From Nostoc linckia NIES-25 (GTDB taxonomy: Bacteria; Cyanobacteriota; Cyanobacteriia; Cyanobacteriales; Nostocaceae): a DNA stretch of 36,491 bases. The notes beneath the pieces were generated by a model. That model was not told the origin of the DNA. It saw only the letters and a list, made by a program, of their open reading frames with translations, and ran no database searches. Positions 15,227 through 21,666 of this stretch are shown piece after piece; position 1 is the stretch's first letter; every line of letters begins with the position of its first letter. Both the position numbers and the translations under genes were made by a program. The stretch spans positions 1 through 36,491 of the forward strand of contig NZ_AP018226.1 in the NCBI RefSeq assembly GCF_002368035.1, in the 5' to 3' direction.

Positions 15227-15259
15227 AAGGGTAGGTTTTGAGCCTACCCTTTGGTTTTT
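15227..15259. terminator. Bidirectional intrinsic terminator
   Basis: AAGGGTAGG (15227-15235) pairs perfectly with CCTACCCTT (15243-15251), with a 7-base loop and TTTTT shortly after. It ends the rightward operon and also lies just beyond the stop of the leftward small gene at 15258. Confidence 0.8.
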
Positions 15260-15419
15260 AGAATGGTGTGTTGCCCGTCTGGTTTACCTTAGCTAGATAG
15301 CCTTTCCCGTATTCGCCCTCGTAGGTCTTGGGCGGTAAGCCTATCGCCGCATCGAATTCGCCATCGTAGTAGTCGTTAGTAGATTGGGTTTGTTGGGGTT
15401 TAGCAATTGTGAGTAACAT
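15258..15419 (-). CDS. Small uncharacterised protein
   Basis: The 53-residue product begins MLLTIAKPQQTQSTNDYYDG and is rich in Tyr, Gly and acidic residues (EFDAAIGLPPKTYEGEYGKG). AAGGA stands 7 bases before the ATG, and its end meets the terminator at 15227-15259. Many cyanobacterial plasmids and phages carry similar short acidic proteins annotated as hypothetical. Its leader would include the GGCGGG/CCCGCC hairpin and probably starts within the inverted repeat at 15464. Confidence 0.6.
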   Translation of the reverse strand: MLLTIAKPQQTQSTNDYYDGEFDAAIGLPPKTYEGEYGKGYLAKVNQTGNTPF

Positions 15420-15440
15420 ACAGACATCCTTTTTTCGTGT

Positions 15441-15464
15441 GGCGGGTCAATTCCCGCCTTTTCT
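15441..15464. promoter_or_regulatory. GC-rich hairpin in the divergent control region
   Basis: GGCGGG (15441-15446) and CCCGCC (15453-15458) pair across TCAATT, followed rightward by TTTTCTT. It is terminator-like on the plus strand, and it would be a leader hairpin for the leftward small gene. Confidence 0.5.
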
Positions 15465-15521
15465 TATCCCTATACTAACCCTCTAGTTTGTTTAGTGACA
15501 AGAGGTTTAGTATAGGGATAA
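15464..15521. promoter_or_regulatory. 58-bp inverted repeat before the resolvase-like gene
   Basis: TATCCCTATACTAACCCTCT (15465-15484) mirrors AGAGGTTTAGTATAGGGATA (15501-15520) with one mismatch, plus one more pair outside (15464/15521). The 16-bp centre is not symmetric, so it is unlikely to be a cleavable replicated telomere; a dimer-binding operator fits better. A related inverted repeat precedes the partner gene (16666-16718). The arms resemble, in reverse complement, the left-end repeats (for example GGTTTTGTATAGGGAT at 16667-16682 against CCTTTTGTATAGTGAT). Confidence 0.75.
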
Positions 15522-15568
15522 TTTATATAGTTATCCCAATTTTTGAGCATTTATCTATAGATAAACCC

Positions 15569-15597
15569 TTGTGTATAGTCCTTGTTTACTTTAAAAT
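15569..15597 (+). promoter_or_regulatory. Predicted promoter of the resolvase-like gene
   Basis: TTGTGT (15569-15574) and TAAAAT (15592-15597) are spaced 17 bp. The -35 lies within a further repeat copy, ACCCTTGTGTATAGTCC, that resembles the left-end motif. This suggests that the protein binding the end repeats also controls this promoter. Confidence 0.45.
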
Positions 15598-15626
15598 GAG
15601 TATATTAAATAAGTAAGGAATTAACT

Positions 15627-16661
15627 ATGAGTAGGGAATTAAAGACAGGGGATGAACTAGAAAACAGTTATGTTGATGAGCGCGTTAAATTTCTATTACC
15701 ACAGTTTGAGGCAATAGCACCTTATCGAAAGCAGTCACAGCGTAAAAACGGTGTGGATAAATTACCAGGATGGCAGAAATTAGCTACACAAGAAATTAGG
15801 TTATTAAAGATTACCTACCCAGATGATAAGCCAGAGCATTTAAAAACTTATGGCACTTGCTTGAGGCAGATAACAGCACTAAAGAAAGCACTTAAAATTT
15901 CAATTAAAGATTACGTAAAAGATCAAGGTTTGCACGGCGCGGTAAATACAATAGTTACTAATTTCAGTAGAGCATTAACAGAGCATTTTGCACCATACAA
16001 AGCTAATCAATCAGAACTGTATAGAGAGAAAGTTGTAGAACGAACACAAGAAAATAATCGAGTTTTTATCGATTTAACTAATTCTCTGAAATTTGCTCAT
16101 AATATTCTGACTGATATCAAAAACGGCAATGATGTTAACTGGATGGATGTAAGCTGTAGCCTAGCTTTGGTTACTGGTCGCCGTATGGGTGAAATTCATC
16201 TGTCAGCAAGTTTCAATAAAATTGATGACTATACAATAGCTTTCAAAGGGCAATTAAAAGGAAAAAGCAGACGGGTAAAGTTAGGAGAAAAAGCTCTACC
16301 GCTAAGAGACGTTACTTTTAAAATTCCTACGTTAATTCATGCTGATTTAGTATGTTTTGGCTTGCAGTGGTTAGCTGATAAGGGTAAGAGATTTGATACT
16401 ACCGAAGACCCGGAACGAGTTAATAGAAGATTTTCCAAAACACTCAATCAACACTGTAAAGAGTTTGATATTTTTCCTGAAGATGAGCGTACATACCATA
16501 AATTTAGAGCTGCCTACTTACGTGCTTGTGTTGTCAGTTTCAAGCCGGACAACTACGACTACCTTAATTATGCAAGAAGTATTTTAGGTGACTTCGATAT
16601 GAATACAATTGAAGCCTATCAAAGATATGAATTAAAAGCCGGAAGCATCACCCGAATTTAA
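15627..16661 (+). CDS. Telomere resolvase-like (protelomerase family) protein, catalytic part only
   Basis: The 344-residue product belongs to the tyrosine-recombinase-like telomere resolvases that cut replicated palindromic telomeres and rejoin each strand as a hairpin. Residues 1-160 are a helical N-terminal domain. The catalytic core shows TGRRMGEI (arginine box, residues 184-191), a Lys-rich hairpin FKGQLKGKSRR (about 212-222) and KFRAAYLRA (second arginine, R294). It ends with LGD (D322) and TIEAYQRY, with Tyr331 exactly nine residues after D322. In most relatives the D322 position is His (LGH), as in the fused protein at 17.8 kb. It is shorter than typical family members and lacks the C-terminal DNA-binding part, which the next gene seems to supply. 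AAGGA precedes the ATG. The alternative is a non-telomeric recombinase. Confidence 0.75.
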   Translation: MSRELKTGDELENSYVDERVKFLLPQFEAIAPYRKQSQRKNGVDKLPGWQKLATQEIRLLKITYPDDKPEHLKTYGTCLRQITALKKALKISIKDYVKDQGLHGAVNTIVTNFSRALTEHFAPYKANQSELYREKVVERTQENNRVFIDLTNSLKFAHNILTDIKNGNDVNWMDVSCSLALVTGRRMGEIHLSASFNKIDDYTIAFKGQLKGKSRRVKLGEKALPLRDVTFKIPTLIHADLVCFGLQWLADKGKRFDTTEDPERVNRRFSKTLNQHCKEFDIFPEDERTYHKFRAAYLRACVVSFKPDNYDYLNYARSILGDFDMNTIEAYQRYELKAGSITRI

Positions 16662-16665
16662 ATAA

Positions 16666-16718
16666 ATCCCTATACAAAACCTCTTGACGTATTAAATTAA
16701 GACGGTTAGTATAGGGAT
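16666..16718. promoter_or_regulatory. Second inverted repeat, before the resolvase partner gene
   Basis: ATCCCTATACAAAACC and its mirror GGTTAGTATAGGGAT flank a ~20-bp AT-rich centre. It is a diverged second copy of the repeat at 15464-15521, placed about 25 bp before the next ATG. It gives the partner gene its own control by the same binder. The left arm in reverse complement is the closest match in the interior to the left-end array motif. Confidence 0.7.
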
Positions 16719-16743
16719 AACATTTTAAAAGGCTATTTTAATT

Positions 16744-17673
16744 ATGTCTAAGTGGGAACAGGTAGGACAAGAGTTAGTAGAAAAGCTGCAAGGTGTTAAA
16801 GATGAGTCAAAAATCCAAAAATTAGCCGTTGCAGTAGTTGACCAAATTAGAGATTATTACACGGAAGCAAATAGCCGTAAAACACCATTATCTAAAGTAC
16901 GTAAGGCAGTTTTAGAAGCCTTCCCAGATACCGAAACTCAAGAATATCCTTGGCAGTATTTCACCAATAAAGGCAAGGGTAACGTTGAACGCTATCAACA
17001 TTTAGCACTCAAGTATTTAACGCTTTCTAGTGAGGAATGGGACGCCGTAGGTAACGAAGCTAGGCAGCAATGGAAAGCACAACAAACCCAAGAGGCAGAA
17101 CAACAAACCCAACAGACAGAACAAAAATCAGAAACACCTCAACCAGTAAAAACAACTTTGGATGATATGAACATTTCACAATTGCAACTGGATAGCGAAA
17201 CTCAACAGATGGTAGAAGCGGCGATCGCTCATTCTGGGATGTCCTTGGCTGATTTTGTTCGCCGCGCTTGCCAAGTTTACGCCAAAACAGTAACCGGGAA
17301 ACTTGGGCAATATCAATCCGATTTGACCGCCGTACCCACTGAGGAGCTATTAACCAGCACAACTTATAAAACCCATCCTGGTAGGGCTGAAGAGCTAACC
17401 AGACGCGCTATCTATGCTTTAGAAGTTCACAACAATAACTGCACTGAAAAATCTCAAAAATGGCATATTAACCAAACTGCAATACAAACGCTCACAGGAA
17501 GCAAACCAGCTACCATTAAGGCGATTCTAGAGCAATATAAAATCAGAATTGATGAACACAACAACAGCGAAAAGCACCAGCTAAACCCTTACGACAACCG
17601 CAAGCCAGGACGGAAGATAAATGATGAAATTGATTTAGCCGCGCTCGTACCAGACGGAACTAGTGTTGTGTAG
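16744..17673 (+). CDS. Resolvase partner: N- and C-terminal domains of the fused resolvase without its catalytic core
   Basis: The 309-residue product aligns at both ends with the 620-residue fused protein encoded next door. N-terminal: MSKWEQVGQELVEK..., with GNVERYQHLALKYLTLSSEEW against GNVTGNELKHYVLLLCGLDKKDW. C-terminal: INQTAIQTLTGSKPATIKAI..HN against ITNQALRDLSGCNGLLVRDW..HN. The middle (DMNISQLQLDSETQQMVEAA, then MSLADFVRRAC) matches the fused protein's coiled region and is RHH-like. A Gln/Glu-rich linker lies at about 112-140. No TGRR box or LGH/Tyr motif is present, so it cannot be catalytic alone. I infer that it binds DNA and either supplies missing domains to the 344-residue catalytic protein or represses it. 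Confidence 0.7.
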   Translation: MSKWEQVGQELVEKLQGVKDESKIQKLAVAVVDQIRDYYTEANSRKTPLSKVRKAVLEAFPDTETQEYPWQYFTNKGKGNVERYQHLALKYLTLSSEEWDAVGNEARQQWKAQQTQEAEQQTQQTEQKSETPQPVKTTLDDMNISQLQLDSETQQMVEAAIAHSGMSLADFVRRACQVYAKTVTGKLGQYQSDLTAVPTEELLTSTTYKTHPGRAEELTRRAIYALEVHNNNCTEKSQKWHINQTAIQTLTGSKPATIKAILEQYKIRIDEHNNSEKHQLNPYDNRKPGRKINDEIDLAALVPDGTSVV

Positions 17674-17698
17674 TAGGGTTTTTAGCCGATTGTGGAGA

Positions 17699-17737
17699 GA
17701 TGTCGGGATAGTCGGGAAATGGGTGTTTCCCGACATC
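17699..17737. terminator. Alternative nested hairpins between the two convergent halves
   Basis: GATGTCGGGA (17699-17708) can pair with TCCCGACATC (17728-17737). Alternatively GTCGGGAAA (17711-17719) pairs with TTTCCCGAC (17726-17734), and both cannot form at once. It lies between the convergent resolvase genes, close to the symmetry axis of the element. It is probably a bidirectional terminator, although T-tracts are poor. Confidence 0.6.
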
Positions 17738-17783
17738 AACCAAAAAGCTTCTAGAGTGAAGCATTCAGACCAATAACACCGTT

Positions 17784-19646
17784 TTAGTTTCTCCCTGCTT
17801 TGAAGGCTTCACCGCTTAAGAATTCATCGTTTATCAGCAACAGAATTTTATCTGTGTCCTTTCCCTTGTTGGCATAGCTGGCAGGATTACTGGGGTCTTT
17901 CTTGTTTTCCATGCCGAATTTAGCGTTATGACTGATTATTTCATCCTTATGAGCTTCAATCCAATCTCTAACCAGCAACCCGTTACAGCCGCTTAAATCT
18001 CTTAAGGCTTGGTTAGTAATTGCAAGGCGATCGCTGTCTCCAGTTGCCACGGTATCGTTGTACAAACAGATTGCTTGATAAGACCTACGAATTTTTTCTA
18101 AAGCTGCTGACGCTGTTTTACTTCCCCAAACTTCCATGTCAGTCTTGGCTTGCCAGTCAATCTCTTCCTTAATTACTTTGGCAGGTGTAGCAGCATTAAC
18201 AACCGTTGTTGTTTTGCCTTGTAAGGCTTTTGCTACTGCTTCATCTACCATCTTTTGAATCATGTTTTGCAAGTCGTCTACATCAATAACAGGTTGGTTA
18301 TCTTGTGCGATTGAAACATCTACCTTGCTGGTATTTATCATTTTGTTCTCTTCCTGTAATTGGTTATTGCCTTGCTCTAACTGGTTATTAGTTTCTTGTA
18401 ACTGTTTAACTTGTGCTTCTAATTGGGCTATTTTTTGCCCTGCTGACTGTAATTGTTTGGCAGTGTCTAAACGGTTATTAAATGACTCAATTAGGTGGTT
18501 GATAACTGATTGCTGATTGACTAAATTTAATTCCTCTTGCAAGTGGCGAATAGCCTCTAAATCCGAAGAAGTAACCCGAACATTAGAAAGTTTTTCTTTT
18601 GATGGAGCATCAGGATAACCTATAGGTTTCGTAGTGTAATAGTCTGAGTAACCAAGAGTAGTAGTGATATGCTTCAAATCACTATCGCTGATTTTTTCAC
18701 CTGGGGTAATATGACCAAGAAAGCAAGCAGCAAAGTAGAGTTTTGCACCTGTTGACCCTGTACAATCGCGCTCGGTAACTAAGCAAGCACAAGCAGCACG
18801 TAAGGCTTTACAGTCATTTTGCTCTTGACCATGACGGAAGTTTAAAAGTGGCTCTTTGTCACCTTTACCACCAAAATATTCTTGAACTATCCGACGTAAT
18901 GAATTACCGCGTTTATCTTCAATAGCTTTATTTTGTGCTGCTATATCAGTAGGAAATTCGTTAGCGGCTTCTTTTAAAAGTGCCTTGGTAGATGGTTCTT
19001 TTCTTAGATGATTCAACCGTTCAATAATGTAGCTAGCAGGGAACAAAGTAGAAATTTTAAATACTGGCTTCTCACCGCGTTTTTTACCTTGACCTTCAAA
19101 GTTGACTTGATAAGATTCCTTTTCAATCGGTGTAAATTTTCCTCTGGCTAAAATCTCATGAGGTCTTCTACCCGTAGCAGCTATCAAACCCACTGCTAAC
19201 TCGTGAGGGTCTTCACTGGCTAACAAGTTAGAAGTTACTTCTAAATAGGTATCTGGATCAATCTCAATGCCTGTATTGCCATTTTCACCAGCAGTCATTA
19301 AGCGATCGCTTACCCGTGTAGTTTCGTTGCGTTCTTCCCAATCCTTTTTATCCAGACCACACAACAGCAAGACATAATGCTTTAACTCGTTTCCTGTAAC
19401 GTTACCTTGGGCATCATGCTTAGGTACTGATTCAGCGTTTTTACCTTGCTCTAATGGCAGCGACTTAAATTTTTTGTAGAAGCCAGCCCGACTTAAAACA
19501 GTGCCTAAACTTTTAACGCTGTAATTGGTTTGAGTGTTGATAAACTCGTTGAAAGCTTCACAGTGTGGCTTAATCTCTTCTAAGCTCTGTAAGCCTTTGG
19601 TGGCTTGAAACAGTATCTCTACTTGGTCTTGAACTGCCTTTGACAT
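17784..19646 (-). CDS. Telomere resolvase-like (protelomerase family) protein, fused form
   Basis: The 620-residue product carries an N-terminal domain (1-115), then a tyrosine-recombinase-like core. The core has TGRRPHEIL (R160/R161), a Lys-rich NFEGQGKKRGEK loop, KALRAACACLV (R near 283) and FLGH (H near 312). The loop TTTLGYSDYYTT near 330-340 supplies candidate nucleophilic tyrosines, so the His-Tyr distance is longer than in the left protein. A leucine-zipper coil follows (IAQLEAQVKQLQETNNQLEQ, about 405-425). The C-terminal DNA-binding-like domain (about 500-610) matches the partner protein of the left half. An AAAGGAAAA ribosome site precedes the ATG. Its promoter carries four TAACNNGTTA sites identical in type to the right-end iterons, suggesting autoregulation and action on the right end. 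The identification rests on motif order. Confidence 0.75.
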   Translation of the reverse strand: MSKAVQDQVEILFQATKGLQSLEEIKPHCEAFNEFINTQTNYSVKSLGTVLSRAGFYKKFKSLPLEQGKNAESVPKHDAQGNVTGNELKHYVLLLCGLDKKDWEERNETTRVSDRLMTAGENGNTGIEIDPDTYLEVTSNLLASEDPHELAVGLIAATGRRPHEILARGKFTPIEKESYQVNFEGQGKKRGEKPVFKISTLFPASYIIERLNHLRKEPSTKALLKEAANEFPTDIAAQNKAIEDKRGNSLRRIVQEYFGGKGDKEPLLNFRHGQEQNDCKALRAACACLVTERDCTGSTGAKLYFAACFLGHITPGEKISDSDLKHITTTLGYSDYYTTKPIGYPDAPSKEKLSNVRVTSSDLEAIRHLQEELNLVNQQSVINHLIESFNNRLDTAKQLQSAGQKIAQLEAQVKQLQETNNQLEQGNNQLQEENKMINTSKVDVSIAQDNQPVIDVDDLQNMIQKMVDEAVAKALQGKTTTVVNAATPAKVIKEEIDWQAKTDMEVWGSKTASAALEKIRRSYQAICLYNDTVATGDSDRLAITNQALRDLSGCNGLLVRDWIEAHKDEIISHNAKFGMENKKDPSNPASYANKGKDTDKILLLINDEFLSGEAFKAGRN

Positions 19647-19667
19647 TTTGACTTTTCCTTTATTGTG

Positions 19668-19750
19668 TAACCTGTTAACATTTTAGCTAACTTGTTAGGA
19701 TATGTCAAGAGTTTATAACTGGTTAAGCAAAAAGTGATAACAGGTTAATT
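19668..19750. promoter_or_regulatory. Four TAACNNGTTA operator sites before the fused resolvase gene
   Basis: TAACCTGTTAACA (19668), TAACTTGTTAGGA (19688), TAACTGGTTAAGCA (19716) and TAACAGGTTAATT (19738) lie directly upstream of the ATG with 20-28 bp spacing. The nine right-end iterons share this core and spacing. This suggests that one protein, most simply the resolvase itself, binds both places. Confidence 0.75.
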
Positions 19751-19803
19751 AGGTCAAAGTAAAAAGCAGTTTAGAGACTTGCTCAGGTCTGTAAAGGCAC
19801 TCT

Positions 19804-20094
19804 TTAGAACTCAATAGAGCCTGTAAAGTCTTCAACATCGTCAGTTTCGCCAATATCTTCAGAGCTTCCGACGTGTTCAGAGCTTTCAGAGCTTCCAGAG
19901 CTTCCAGCGTGTTCTACAGTCTCTTGATCGAGTTGAACATTAGGTAATAAATATGGTGCTTTGCCTTCTAAATGTCTGATGTAAAAACGTAGGGCATCTC
20001 TGACAAACTCACTTTCAGATATTTCTAACGCTGTAGACCATTGAGAAACTTTTGGCTGTAAATCTTTCCTAATTCTGATTTTATCCGTGACCAT
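19804..20094 (-). CDS. ParR-like ribbon-helix-helix partition adaptor
   Basis: The 96-residue product has an N-terminal RHH fold (DKIRIRKDLQPKVSQWSTAL, then SESEFVRDALRFYIRHLEG) followed by an acidic, Ser-Glu-repetitive tail (GSSGSSESSEHVGSSED). It overlaps the ParM-like gene by one base (TAATG), the usual order for type II partition operons in which ParR binds parC and caps the ParM filament. The phased TTGGGTAC repeats upstream are its probable target. It could also be only a CopG-type repressor. Confidence 0.7.
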   Translation of the reverse strand: MVTDKIRIRKDLQPKVSQWSTALEISESEFVRDALRFYIRHLEGKAPYLLPNVQLDQETVEHAGSSGSSESSEHVGSSEDIGETDDVEDFTGSIEF

Positions 20095-21137
20095 TAGATA
20101 GCCTCCATTAAGCCTACAAGATTATCAAAAGCACCGTTATCACTGATTAAAAAGCCTTTCTTTTTTAATGCTGCACTCAGTAAAGGAAGCTTAGAACCGC
20201 CACCAATGATAAAAATCTGATCACCTTCTACCTTGTACTGTTCTAGCTGTTTCAGAATTTCTCTTAGTCTACAGTTGATAAAATCCTGTAGCTCAACCTC
20301 ATAAACCGAGTAAAAATTAATATCTGAATCGCCATAGTTGAGTACTGGCTGTTTAGCTTTTATCTTTAAACCAGCTTCAATACTGCGATTGATAATAGCT
20401 TTATTAGGTGCTTGCTGAATTAATACTTTCAAATCGGAACTGCAAGCGATTCTTTCAATCAGGTACTCAGCACCAAAATCTTTAGCTACCACATCACCAA
20501 CAGGCTCGGAATTGTAGAAACGACTTATAGATGTGTTACCGCCACCAATATCACAAATGGTCACAGCACCATCAAGCTTTTGACTTTTGAGCGCTGCTAT
20601 ACCTTCCGGTAAAACATCCTTAATTGTGATTTTAATAGTTACAGGTACACCAAATAATTCTACTTTGTGAGTGCCTTCATTCTTTTTGATTCCGGCTGTA
20701 TGGCGTTTTACATCGTTGCAAGTTGCAGTTACTTCTATATTCATTTCAGAATTAATCTGTGGCAGGTGTGCCAAGGTTCCTAAAAAGAACTCAAGCCATA
20801 GTGAAGACTTACCAGAGTAGTCATCTACTAAACGTATAAGGTCACTGCTACCACTACGAACGGCTTGATTGCCAATTAGCCAGCAAGTATCTATTAAATC
20901 GGTGCGGTCGCCTGACACATAGCGAACATGACCGGGTAACTTACTCGAAGTATTACTAAGACATTTCGCATACCAGCTAGGCTCTCTCAATAGGTCGTAA
21001 CCTTCTACATAAGCTTTAATCCAGTGGTTTCCTAAGTCCACTACAGACATGAAATTTTTACGGTTTTTAGCGGGTATTTTAGCTTGGGTACTTTTGGGTA
21101 CATCCGTAACTATTTTGTCATTTTTTATAGTCGTCAT
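20094..21137 (-). CDS. ParM/StbA-like actin-family ATPase for plasmid segregation
   Basis: The product (347 residues from the ATG at 21137) shows the actin-fold signature. Phosphate 1 is VVDLGNHWIKAY near residue 32. Phosphate 2 is CDIGGGNTSISRF near 192. The adenosine motif is FIIGGGSKLPLL near 310. ParM-type ATPases polymerise and push plasmid copies apart through ParR bound to parC. A GTG start 51 bp upstream is possible. The core motif begins only after a 30-residue extension that encodes two of the TTGGGTAC repeats, so an ATG at 21050 with no ribosome site is a further alternative. Only the right half of the element has such a partition pair. Confidence 0.8.
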   Translation of the reverse strand: MTTIKNDKIVTDVPKSTQAKIPAKNRKNFMSVVDLGNHWIKAYVEGYDLLREPSWYAKCLSNTSSKLPGHVRYVSGDRTDLIDTCWLIGNQAVRSGSSDLIRLVDDYSGKSSLWLEFFLGTLAHLPQINSEMNIEVTATCNDVKRHTAGIKKNEGTHKVELFGVPVTIKITIKDVLPEGIAALKSQKLDGAVTICDIGGGNTSISRFYNSEPVGDVVAKDFGAEYLIERIACSSDLKVLIQQAPNKAIINRSIEAGLKIKAKQPVLNYGDSDINFYSVYEVELQDFINCRLREILKQLEQYKVEGDQIFIIGGGSKLPLLSAALKKKGFLISDNGAFDNLVGLMEAI

Positions 21138-21240
21138 AAGTAGCTCTAACCTTTGTACTGTATGGTTTATAGTAGGTTTTGATGTCACCTTGTTTACATA
21201 GTAACATAGCTTGGGTACAATTGGGTACTTTTGGGTACAG
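21084..21240. repeat. Phased TTGGGTAC repeats, candidate parC centromere and operator
   Basis: Two adjacent copies lie at 21084-21103 and three at 21211-21240. Within each cluster the repeats are spaced exactly 10 bp, about one helical turn. They flank the promoter and 5' end of the ParM-like gene, the usual place for a ParR-bound parC. Confidence 0.7.
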
Positions 21241-21249
21241 ATAATACGG

Positions 21250-21666
21250 TTGAAATAAAAGAGTTTTTGATATTAAAGCAGTTCTTTTAATATCAACTAT
21301 CAAACATTATTTAATAAACTTCTAAGCTTAAAAAGGTCATCTAGATTAAAAAGTCTTATTTATAACCATATTTACACTCTGAACTATAAGCTGTTATTTG
21401 TTTAGAGTTGCTAATAGTTTAATAAGTTTTTATGCTGACTTTGACAATACACAATTCAATATTAGCTAACAGTATGGAGGGATATCGCTACAATCACTAC
21501 CAATCCCTACACCTCTTACATCTCCAAATCACGCGGGACATCACACACGTATTATCAATACTTTCAGCCAACAGTGTAGGGATAATCACACGCTATCCCT
21601 ACACTATCGCTTATATTTAATTCGCCTATCTTTTTACAATTACTGTTAATTAAGTTTCATTATTCT
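21250..21666. promoter_or_regulatory. Gene-free region with left-type TATCCCTACAC sites
   Basis: Between the P-loop gene and the ParM promoter I find no convincing gene; a 62-codon frame at 21432-21620 is repeat-derived. Three sites occur: AATCCCTACACCTCTTA (21502), AGTGTAGGGATAA (21573, reverse orientation) and CTATCCCTACACTAT (21593). They resemble the TATCCCTATACTAA arms before the left resolvase genes, so the left DNA-binding protein may also act in the right half. Confidence 0.5.

Noticed and set aside
15464..15521. 58-bp inverted repeat as an internal replicated telomere (resolution site)
   Set aside because: Its size is like known 50-60 bp resolvase sites, but the central 16 bp are not symmetric, whereas hairpin formation needs a near-perfect centre. 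An operator fits better.
21432..21620. 62-codon open frame before the P-loop gene terminus
   Set aside because: No ribosome site, and it spans the TATCCCTACAC binding-site cluster.
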